In this document: positions 58,065-64,000 of the stretch, in pieces
Layout: each line of letters begins with the position of its first letter
Numbering within the stretch: the first letter of the stretch is position 1
Assembly: GCF_004403945.1 (NCBI RefSeq)
Contig: NZ_SOHM01000035.1
Coordinates: forward strand, 1 to 64,000
Reading direction: 5' to 3'
From: Cryobacterium lactosi
GTDB taxonomy: Bacteria > Actinomycetota > Actinomycetes > Actinomycetales > Microbacteriaceae
Length of the DNA stretch: 64,000 nt
Program-made: the position numbers and the translations under genes
The notes under the pieces: model-generated
The model's database searches: none
Seen by the model: the letters and a program-made list of their open reading frames with translations, nothing else
What the model was told of the DNA's origin: nothing

Positions 58065-58086
58065 AATGAGCGTTTTATGTATAAAA
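58065..58086. promoter_or_regulatory. Putative DeoR operator between GH4 and DeoR genes
   Basis: AATGAGCG (58065-58072), also found at 54701, is followed directly by the perfect palindrome TTTTATGTATAAAA (58073-58086) and then TGATCACT. It lies in the 103-bp divergent gap, 43 bp before the DeoR start, a typical position for autoregulation. Confidence 0.6.
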
Positions 58087-58128
58087 TGATCACTGCAGAT
58101 GATCGGCTAGCGCCAGAATGGGGAAAAC

Positions 58129-58947
58129 GTGAGTGCCTCGGACGAAAGTTCCTTCGCCGCCATCCAGGGCGGGTCGGCCAAGCGCGCCCAGCGAATGGTG
58201 GAAATCCTCGATCTTGTCGCCGCCCGCGGCCACGTGACCTTGGACGCCATGGCAGCAGAGTTGGGCATCTCTGCCGCAACAGCTCGTCGCGACCTCGCCG
58301 TACTCGCCGACCAGAAGCTCCTGATCCGAACTCACGGAGGCGCCACGTCGATAAGTCACGGCACCGAACTCCCCGTCGTCCTGCGCGACACCAAGTTCCA
58401 GGATGCGAAACGGCTCATCGCTCGCCGCACAGCTGCCCTCATCCCCCTCGAACGCCACGCCGTCGCCCTGAGCGGAGGGACCACGACCGCCGGGGTCGCG
58501 CGAGCGTTGGCCGGGCATCGGGAGCTCACCATCGTGACCAATTCTCTGACGATCGCGGGCCTCGTCACCCTGTACCCGCAGTTGAAAGTGATCATGACCG
58601 GCGGTGTCCTCCGGCCTCAGTCGCTCGAGCTTGTCGGGGTGCTTGCGGAGAACACGTTCAGCGCGGTCAACGTCGGCACTGCGATCCTCGGTGCCGACGG
58701 TGTGAGCGCTGCGGCAGGAGTGACGACCCACGATGAGACCGAGGCGCGAACCAACCATGCAATGGTCGCGAAGGCGCAGCGCACAATCGTCGTCGCCGAC
58801 GGGTCAAAGATCGGCCGCGTTGCTCTGGCCCAGATGTCAGAGCTCGATCAGATCGATTTTCTGATCACCGACAGTTCCGCCGACGCCGTCGAACTCGACC
58901 GCATTCGGCAAGCCGGCGTCAGGGTGGTCCTCGCTGACACCGAATGA
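58129..58947 (+). CDS. DeoR-family transcriptional regulator of the galactoside locus
   Basis: A 272-residue repressor. RAQRMVEILDLVAARGHVTLDAMAAELGISAATARRDLAVLADQKLLIRTHGGA (~19-72) is the DeoR helix-turn-helix with wing; residues ~90-255 are the sugar-phosphate sensor (VALSGGTTTAGVARAL, LTIVTNSLTIA, VIMTGGVLRPQSLELVG, GADGVSAAAGVTTHDETEA, VVADGSKIGR). DeoR sensors bind phosphorylated sugars such as tagatose-6-phosphate. The GTG start follows GGGGAAAAC. It is divergent from GH4; AATGAGCG motifs upstream of GH4 and of the SIS gene suggest it controls both operons. Confidence 0.9.
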   Translation: MSASDESSFAAIQGGSAKRAQRMVEILDLVAARGHVTLDAMAAELGISAATARRDLAVLADQKLLIRTHGGATSISHGTELPVVLRDTKFQDAKRLIARRTAALIPLERHAVALSGGTTTAGVARALAGHRELTIVTNSLTIAGLVTLYPQLKVIMTGGVLRPQSLELVGVLAENTFSAVNVGTAILGADGVSAAAGVTTHDETEARTNHAMVAKAQRTIVVADGSKIGRVALAQMSELDQIDFLITDSSADAVELDRIRQAGVRVVLADTE

Positions 58948-59035
58948 ATGCGGGACACCGCATTCCGTCCATGGACCACCTCGATGATCGCCTGTGAGGG
59001 AAATATCGGCGGGCAGACACCGCCATAATCGAGGT

Positions 59036-60652
59036 ATGACGAGCAATGATGCACATGAGGCCGCCCGCACCTCCATCCTCAGCGGACGAACGTCCCTGGG
59101 AATCGAGCTGGGGTCGACCCGCATCAAGGCCTGCCTGATCGGCGAGGACCTGTCCGAGGTCCTCGCCGTGGGCAGCCACGAGTGGGAGAACGAGTTCGTC
59201 GACCGGGTCTGGACCTACTCGCTCGAGGACGTGTGGTCCGGCATTCAGGCCGCGCACTCCGCCCTCATCGCCGACATCGACGCGAAGTACGGCATCCGGC
59301 CGGAGGGCTACGGCGCGATCGGCGTCTCGGCGATGATGCACGGCTACCTCGCATTCGATGCCGCGGGTGACCAGCTGGTGCCGTTCCGCACCTGGCGCAA
59401 CACCACCACCGGGCCCGCGGCGGCCGAGCTGACCGAGCTGTTCGACGTGAACATCCCGCTGCGCTGGTCGATCGCCCACCTGCACCAGGCCGTCATCGAC
59501 CACGAGCCGCACGTGCCGCAGATCGACTTCATCACCACCCTGGCCGGCTACGTGCACTGGCAGCTCACCGGCCGCAAGGTCCTGGGCGTCGGTGACGCGT
59601 CGGGCATGTTCCCCATCGACTCCGCCACCGGCGACTACGACGCCGAACTGCTCGCCCGCTACGACGGCCTGGTCGCCGAGTCCGCTCCCGACCTCATCCT
59701 GGCGGCGGTGCTGCCGAAGGTGCTCGTCGCCGGCGTACCGGCCGGTGACCTCACGGCGGCGGGTGCGGCGCTCCTCGACCCGACCGGTGCGCTGCGACCC
59801 GGCTCCGTGCTGTGCCCGCCAGAGGGCGACGCCGGCACCGGCATGGTCGCCACCTGCTCAGTCGCCCCGCGCACCGGCAACGTCAGCGCCGGCACCAGCA
59901 TCTTCGCGATGGTCGTGCTCGAACGCCCGCTCACCAAGGTGCACCACGAACTCGACCTGGTCACCACCCCCGCCGGCGATCTTGTCGCGATGGTGCACTG
60001 CAACAACGGGGCAAGCGAGCTCGCCGCGTGGGCCGGGATGTTCGGCCGCTTCGCCGCGGCCAGTGGAAACCCCGTCTCCAGCGACGCGGTTTTCGACGCC
60101 CTGTTCCGTGAGGCGCTCGAGGGTGACGCGGATGCCGGCGGCCTGTTGGCCTACAACCACCTCGCCGGCGAGCCGATCGCCGGCCTTACCGAGGGCCGGC
60201 CGCTCTTCGTGCGCACCCCCGACAGCCGGCTCACCCTCGCCAACTTCATGCGCGCCCAGCTCTACGGCGTGTTCGGCACGCTCGCCCTCGGCATGCGTGT
60301 GCTCGCAGAGGAAGGCGTCGCACTCGATGCGATGTTCGCGCACGGTGGCCTGTTCCGCACCGCCGGTGTGGCCCAGCGCTTCCTCGCCGGAGCCCTGGAC
60401 GCCCCGGTGTCCGTCGCCGAGACGGCGTCGGAGGGCGGTGCCTGGGGCATCGCTGTCCTGGCGTCCTACACGGCGGCCGCCGCATCCGGTGTGGACCTCG
60501 ACCTGGACGGCTACCTGCGTGAGCGGGTGTTCGCCGGGCAGGAATTCGAGACCGTCGCCCCCGACCCCGTGGACGTCGCCGGTTTCTCGAGCTACCTCGA
60601 CCGCTACGCCGCGGGCCTCGCCGTCGAACTGGCCGCCGTCGAAACGCTCTGA
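59036..60652 (+). CDS. FGGY-family carbohydrate kinase (xylulokinase/ribulokinase-like)
   Basis: A 538-residue kinase. SLGIELGSTRIKACLIGED is the phosphate 1 motif; YGAIGVSAMMHGYLAFDAAG and WRNTTTG carry the substrate site; GNVSAGTSIFAMVVL is phosphate 2; AHGGLFRTAGVAQRFLAGAL, VSVAETASEGGAWGIA is the adenosine motif. The substrate is probably a pentulose such as L-ribulose or D-xylulose; no isomerase or epimerase gene is adjacent to settle it. The ATG at 59036 is 7 bases after CATAAT (59024-59029), suggesting a near-leaderless transcript; GAGG is too close to be a normal ribosome-binding site. Confidence 0.88.
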   Translation: MTSNDAHEAARTSILSGRTSLGIELGSTRIKACLIGEDLSEVLAVGSHEWENEFVDRVWTYSLEDVWSGIQAAHSALIADIDAKYGIRPEGYGAIGVSAMMHGYLAFDAAGDQLVPFRTWRNTTTGPAAAELTELFDVNIPLRWSIAHLHQAVIDHEPHVPQIDFITTLAGYVHWQLTGRKVLGVGDASGMFPIDSATGDYDAELLARYDGLVAESAPDLILAAVLPKVLVAGVPAGDLTAAGAALLDPTGALRPGSVLCPPEGDAGTGMVATCSVAPRTGNVSAGTSIFAMVVLERPLTKVHHELDLVTTPAGDLVAMVHCNNGASELAAWAGMFGRFAAASGNPVSSDAVFDALFREALEGDADAGGLLAYNHLAGEPIAGLTEGRPLFVRTPDSRLTLANFMRAQLYGVFGTLALGMRVLAEEGVALDAMFAHGGLFRTAGVAQRFLAGALDAPVSVAETASEGGAWGIAVLASYTAAAASGVDLDLDGYLRERVFAGQEFETVAPDPVDVAGFSSYLDRYAAGLAVELAAVETL

Positions 60653-60708
60653 CCGGATCGTCGAACAGGCAGTGGCCCTGCCGCGGCACGCGAGTTCCTG
60701 ATCCACCG

Positions 60709-61278
60709 ATGATGCTCTCCTACGACGGCGCCCTTCCCCAGCGTCCCCGCCGCGTGCTCGTGGCGGGGGTGTCCGGCACGGGCAAGACCACCCTCGCCGC
60801 ACGAATCGCCGGGCTCACCGGCGGCGCCCACACCGAGATCGACGCACTGTTCCACGGCCCCAACTGGGTCCAGCGGCCGGACTTCCTCGACGACGTACGG
60901 GCCTTCATTGCCGCGGAATCCTGGACAACCGAGTGGCAGTACTCCGTGGCCCGCCCTCTTCTGGCCGAGTCAGCTGACCTGCTCGTGTGGCTCGACCTGC
61001 CGTTTCTGCGGGTGACTCTGCCGCGTGTCATCCGCCGCACCATCCGTCGCCGGGTTCACAGGGAGGCCTTGTGGAACGGTAACGTCGAGCCTCCCTTGCA
61101 CACGGTGTTCACCGACCGTGAGCACATCGTGCGGTGGGCGGTCTCCACGCGGCGCAATTACCACCAGCGGGTGCCTCAGCTGGCGTTGGAGCATCCGCAC
61201 TTGGTTGTCGTCAGGCTGCGATCGCAGCGCGAGGTCGAGCGCTGGCTGGCCGGAGCGCTCCGCGACGCTGTGCGCTAG
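60709..61278 (+). CDS. P-loop NTPase, adenylate-kinase/topology-modulation-like
   Basis: A 189-residue small kinase-like protein. Walker A GVSGTGKTT at residues 20-28, TEIDALFHGPNWVQRP is the conserved acceptor-site block (FlaR/DUF-type AAA_18 kinases), DLLVWLDLPF is Walker B-like, and the Arg-rich VIRRTIRRRVHREALWNGN forms a lid. Substrate unknown; such proteins are often annotated as AAA family ATPases. Two adjacent ATGs compete. It follows the FGGY kinase by 56 bp and may be co-transcribed. Confidence 0.82.
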   Translation: MMLSYDGALPQRPRRVLVAGVSGTGKTTLAARIAGLTGGAHTEIDALFHGPNWVQRPDFLDDVRAFIAAESWTTEWQYSVARPLLAESADLLVWLDLPFLRVTLPRVIRRTIRRRVHREALWNGNVEPPLHTVFTDREHIVRWAVSTRRNYHQRVPQLALEHPHLVVVRLRSQREVERWLAGALRDAVR

Positions 61279-61296
61279 TCCGGGCGAGGTGCGCCG

Positions 61297-62265
61297 TCAC
61301 CACCAGAACGGTTCCTGGGTTGTGTAGGGAGCTTCCAGGCGCCGGATGTCGTCGGCCGTGAGCTCGAGGTCGAGGGCGGCCACGGCGTCAGTGAGGTGCG
61401 CGGCTTTGGTCGCTCCGACCACCGCGGCGCACACGGTGGGATTGTGGAGCACCCAGGCGAGAGCGATCGCTGCCATCGGCACGTTCCGCTCGGCGGCGAT
61501 GCGCTCGACCGCGTCGATGATCGGAGCATCGAGGTCGCTGTCGAACGCCTTCGCGACGACGTCGACGGACTCGCGGTCGCTGGACTGTCCGCGGGGGCGG
61601 GCAAGCCGGCCCTTGCCATTGGGGGAGTACGGGACGAGTCCCACGCCGAGGTCCGAGCAGAGGGGGATCATCTCCCGTTCCTCCTCGCGTTTGAGGAGGT
61701 TGTACTGGTCCTGCATCGCCGAGAACGGGGTCCATCCGCCGAGCCTGGCCGCGGTCTGCAGCTTCGCGAACTGCCACGCGAACATCGACGATGCCCCGAG
61801 GTAGCGCACCTTGCCGGCGCGCACGAGGTCATCCAATGCCCTCATCGTCTCCTCGACGGGGGTGTCGGGGTCGAAGCGGTGCACGTAATAGACATCGATG
61901 TAATCGGTGCCGAGGCGGCTGAGCGAGGCGTCGACCTGCTCGAGGATCGCCGAGCGGGAGAGCCCGGATCCGCCGGGGCCGTCGTGCATCTTCCCGGAGA
62001 CCTTGGTGGCCAGGACGATGTCCTCGCGGCGGCTGTACTCGCGGATGGCCCGGCCGATGAATTCTTCGCTGGTGCCCTGCTGGTAGACGTTCGCGGTATC
62101 CCAGAAGGTGATCCCGAGGTCAATCGCCTGGCGGAAGAATGGCGCGGACGCGGTCTCATCGAGGGTCCAGCTGTGCAGGCCCCTGCTGGGGTCGCCGTAA
62201 CTCATGCAGCCCAGCGCGAGCCGGCTGACCTTCAGCCCGGTGGTTCCGAGGCGTGCGTGTTCCAT
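61297..62265 (-). CDS. Aldo/keto reductase
   Basis: A 322-residue NADPH-dependent reductase of the AKR superfamily (YakC/Tas-like). The catalytic tetrad is Asp56 and Tyr61 (FWDTANVYQQGTSE), Lys88 (VLATKV) and His129 (DVYYVHRFDPDTPVEE); GRLARPRGQSSDRE and VVGATKAAHLTDA bind NADP. It reduces aldehydes or ketones; the substrate is unknown. It lies 30 bp downstream of the MmyB-type regulator gene in the same direction, so it is probably its target and operon partner. Confidence 0.92.
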   Translation of the reverse strand: MEHARLGTTGLKVSRLALGCMSYGDPSRGLHSWTLDETASAPFFRQAIDLGITFWDTANVYQQGTSEEFIGRAIREYSRREDIVLATKVSGKMHDGPGGSGLSRSAILEQVDASLSRLGTDYIDVYYVHRFDPDTPVEETMRALDDLVRAGKVRYLGASSMFAWQFAKLQTAARLGGWTPFSAMQDQYNLLKREEEREMIPLCSDLGVGLVPYSPNGKGRLARPRGQSSDRESVDVVAKAFDSDLDAPIIDAVERIAAERNVPMAAIALAWVLHNPTVCAAVVGATKAAHLTDAVAALDLELTADDIRRLEAPYTTQEPFWW

Positions 62266-62295
62266 GGTGATCTCCTTCGGGTTGCGGACGGGCCA

Positions 62296-63156
62296 TCAGG
62301 CCTGGATGCCGGCCGTGGCCGCCCAACTTGCGAGGAGCCGCAGTGAGTCCTCGGTCGGGGTGCCGGCTTCGGCGGTATAGATGAGGAAGTTCAGTCCGGG
62401 CTGGTCCATCGGCTCCATCGCCTGGTAGACCATCCGCAGCTCGCCGACGATGGGATGGTGAAACACCTTCTCGCCGGAGGCGTGGTGGCGCACATTGTGG
62501 GCGCCCCACCGGGTGCGGAACTCGGCGCTCCGCGTCGACAGCTCCCCGACCAGGTCGTGCAGTGCCTTGTCATGAGGGTTGCGCCCCGCCTCGGTGCGCA
62601 GGATCGCCACGTTGATGTCTGCCGACATCGACCAGTTGGGGTAGAACCGCTCAGCACTCTCGCGGTGCAGAAACACGAACCTGGCGAGATTCACCGGTCG
62701 TTCCGGCATCGCATAGAGCTCGGAGTAGAGGGCTCGGAAGAGTGCGTTCTCGGCCAGCACGTCCATGCGGCCGTTCCGCACGAACGCTGGACCCGCGGTG
62801 ACAGCGTCGAGCGCCAGCTGCATCACCGGCCGGATGGTCTGCGGTGCGGTTCGCCGGGCGGCGCGAACCGGTGACTCGTTCGCTGCGCGCGCGAGGTCGA
62901 TCAGGTGAGCGCGCTCGGCCTTGTCCAGCAGCAGCGCGGTGGCGATCGCGTCGAGCACCGATTCGGAAGCTCCAGCCAGGTTGCCGCGCTCCAGGCGCGC
63001 GAAGTACTCCACGCTCACACCGGCCAGCATGGCGACCTCGGATCGGCGCAACCCCGGCACCCGACGGTTCGTCCCGGCAGGCAGCTGCACCTGCTCCGGC
63101 GTCACTCTGCTTCGACGCGAGGTCAAGAACTCGCGCACCTCGTTCCGGTTATCCAC
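62296..63156 (-). CDS. XRE/HTH regulator with MmyB-like ligand-binding domain
   Basis: A 286-residue regulator. The N terminus VDNRNEVREFLTSRRSRVTPEQVQLP followed by RRVPGLRRSEVAMLAGVSVEYFARLERGNLAG is the standard XRE helix-turn-helix of this family; residues ~105-270 form the MmyB-like domain (PVMQLALDAVTAGPAFVRNGRMDVLAENALFRALYS, WGAHNVRHHASGEKVFHHPIVGELRMVYQAMEP). The ligand is thought to be a fatty-acid-like or other small molecule in relatives. A GTG at 63156 matches the family start; a GTG at 63165 would add three residues. It precedes an aldo/keto reductase, a very common pairing. Confidence 0.9.
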   Translation of the reverse strand: MDNRNEVREFLTSRRSRVTPEQVQLPAGTNRRVPGLRRSEVAMLAGVSVEYFARLERGNLAGASESVLDAIATALLLDKAERAHLIDLARAANESPVRAARRTAPQTIRPVMQLALDAVTAGPAFVRNGRMDVLAENALFRALYSELYAMPERPVNLARFVFLHRESAERFYPNWSMSADINVAILRTEAGRNPHDKALHDLVGELSTRSAEFRTRWGAHNVRHHASGEKVFHHPIVGELRMVYQAMEPMDQPGLNFLIYTAEAGTPTEDSLRLLASWAATAGIQA

Positions 63157-63256
63157 ACCGATCACGCTAGCCGCGAGCGGTCACCCGTGGGGTTCCCTGC
63201 CAAGACACCTCAGGCGCCAACGGTCAAGCCGGCGAGCGGGCCGGCGTCATTGTGCG

Positions 63257-63664
63257 TCAGGGGATGAGCCCGGCGGCCTTTTTGACCCAGTCGAGAATCC
63301 ACGGGATGATCTGACCGCCCTGCTCCACCCCGGCCTGGGCCACGGCGACCGCCGGGAACAGGCTGGTCGCCAGCGCGCAGAAGAGGGCGGCGACCGCGAG
63401 GGTCCAGGCCAGCGGCACGCTGCGCACCCGGGTGATGAGCGCGAGCAGGGCAAGGATCAGAACGAACCCGACGATCGTGGCCACGCTGATCGGGCCGACG
63501 GGGATGGGGACGAACCAGACCGCGCCGGCGCTGGCGCCGATCAGTCCCAGCAGCGGGATGAGAACAAGGCCGGCCAGGAGCAGGCTGCCCAGGACCCCGG
63601 CCCCGAGCGCGACCCACACGGCGCGCGGGCGGGCGGGGCCGCGGGACCGGGTCCACCGGGTCAT
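63257..63664 (-). CDS. Small three-helix membrane protein
   Basis: A 135-residue protein with three membrane helices (~18-40, 48-72, 80-104) after a basic leader TRWTRSRGPARPRA. No named family is recognised. Its position just downstream of a gene resembling AmaP-like envelope proteins suggests an alkaline-shock (Asp23-type) operon, a weak inference. The ATG at 63664 has GGAGTC six bases upstream. A GTG at 63724 would add a 20-residue stretch of RS-containing pentapeptides that is encoded by a tandem repeat. Confidence 0.65.
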   Translation of the reverse strand: MTRWTRSRGPARPRAVWVALGAGVLGSLLLAGLVLIPLLGLIGASAGAVWFVPIPVGPISVATIVGFVLILALLALITRVRSVPLAWTLAVAALFCALATSLFPAVAVAQAGVEQGGQIIPWILDWVKKAAGLIP

Positions 63665-63669
63665 GGGGT

Positions 63670-63729
63670 GACTCCGCACTTCGCGACTCCGCCCATCGTG
63701 ACTCCGCACCTCGAAACTTCGCACATCCG
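63670..63729. repeat. Four tandem 15-bp repeats before the small membrane protein gene
   Basis: Units GACTCCGCACTTCGC, GACTCCGCCCATCGT, GACTCCGCACCTCGA and AACTTCGCACATCCG lie head to tail. On the coding strand each of the first three units contains GCGGAGTC, so the ribosome-binding site of the downstream gene is repeated. Copy number could therefore influence start choice or expression (inference). Confidence 0.7.
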
Positions 63730-63739
63730 GGGCGACCGC

Positions 63740-64000
63740 TCAGCGCACCCGTTGGTCGTGGCCGAGCCGTGCGCGCAGCCCCGAATGAATGGTGAGGCAC
63801 GTGGCCGGGGCGTCACCGACAACCTGGGCGAGGTTGTCGATGAGGCGGCCGGCCTCCTCCATGATCAGGCGCGGCGAGACACCCTGCCGTGGGGTGACGC
63901 CCACGTGCAGCACGGGTTGGCGTTTCACCGTGAACGCACCGACGGTGGTACCGACCAGGTCGGGCCGCTTGTCCAGGGAGTGCTTCAGCGCCTCCGCGGC
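63740..64000 (-). CDS. C-terminal part of a protein cut by the window edge; possibly AmaP/Asp23-operon related
   Basis: An 86-codon open frame continues to the last base of the window with no stop, so only the C terminus is seen. HVGVTPRQGVSPRLIMEEAGRLIDNLAQVVGD is helix-rich, soluble and non-repetitive. The sequence is reminiscent of C termini of alkaline-shock membrane-anchor (AmaP-like) proteins, but I cannot confirm this from a fragment. Its stop lies 75 bp before the ATG of the three-helix membrane protein, and both are on the minus strand. Confidence 0.55.
   Translation of the reverse strand, partial: AAEALKHSLDKRPDLVGTTVGAFTVKRQPVLHVGVTPRQGVSPRLIMEEAGRLIDNLAQVVGDAPATCLTIHSGLRARLGHDQRVR

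Noticed and set aside
1..64000. CRISPR arrays, tRNA or rRNA genes, complete insertion sequences
   Set aside because: No regularly spaced direct repeats with unique spacers, no cloverleaf I could support, and no transposase gene were seen on either strand.

Overview
The window is high-GC, densely packed, operon-rich DNA with many ATGA or GTGA stop/start overlaps and frequent GTG starts. Coenzyme F420 genes, a DUF222-type HNH protein, LacI/DeoR-controlled sugar ABC systems and many short palindromic intergenic repeats point to an actinobacterium, most likely Microbacteriaceae (Cryobacterium-like). That assignment is inferred from gene content; there is no rRNA in the window.

Layout. 1-3.8 kb: exonuclease III, then an F420 operon (Fgd-like F420 oxidoreductase, cofE, cofC). 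3.8-5.5 kb: a more A/T-rich mini-island with a secreted Cys-containing peptide precursor, a two-helix membrane protein and a secreted trypsin-like protease. 5.6-12 kb: a membrane-anchored PTS EIIA-like protein, an arylsulfatase with its formylglycine-generating enzyme, and a DUF222/HNH protein. 12.3-19 kb: moaA and a nitrite/NO cluster (Cys-containing HTH regulator, Rieske protein, DUF2249 protein, NnrS-like membrane protein, and an 893-residue fusion of a membrane domain, a cupredoxin and a NirK-type copper nitrite reductase). 19-21.4 kb: lysoplasmalogenase, membrane protein, alpha/beta hydrolase. 21.4-26.2 kb: an operon for a proposed F420-0 ABC transporter ending in cofD, whose product carries an extra C-terminal ASCH domain. 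26.7-32.8 kb: LacI-regulated sugar ABC transporter plus GH13 alpha-glucosidase, bracketed by 49-bp direct repeats. 32.9-36.4 kb: FAD oxidase, DUF2231 protein, MocR regulator. 36.6-46.9 kb: a pyrimidine (or hydantoin) catabolic operon: beta-ureidopropionase, dihydropyrimidinase, an LLM/F420-type oxidoreductase, an NMT1-type ABC transporter, a class III aminotransferase and malonate-semialdehyde dehydrogenase. 47-48.6 kb: GlsB-like protein, orphan NarL response regulator, DUF1801 protein. 48.6-58.9 kb: a DeoR-linked galactoside/amino-sugar locus (GH4 glycosidase, ABC importer, two PfkB kinases, SIS isomerase, class II aldolase, amidohydrolase). 59-64 kb: FGGY kinase, small NTPase, aldo/keto reductase, MmyB-type regulator, and two stress or envelope genes, the last cut by the window edge.

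The main themes are linked. The window encodes cofE, cofC, cofD, a candidate F420-0 importer and an Fgd-like source of reduced F420. It also contains a pyrimidine catabolic operon that has every step except the usual dihydropyrimidine dehydrogenase, with an F420/FMN-type LLM oxidoreductase in its place. This suggests, but does not prove, deazaflavin-dependent pyrimidine reduction. Both F420 loci also carry copies of one palindromic repeat inside their coding sequences. Four separate palindromic repeat types were found, some translated, some intergenic.
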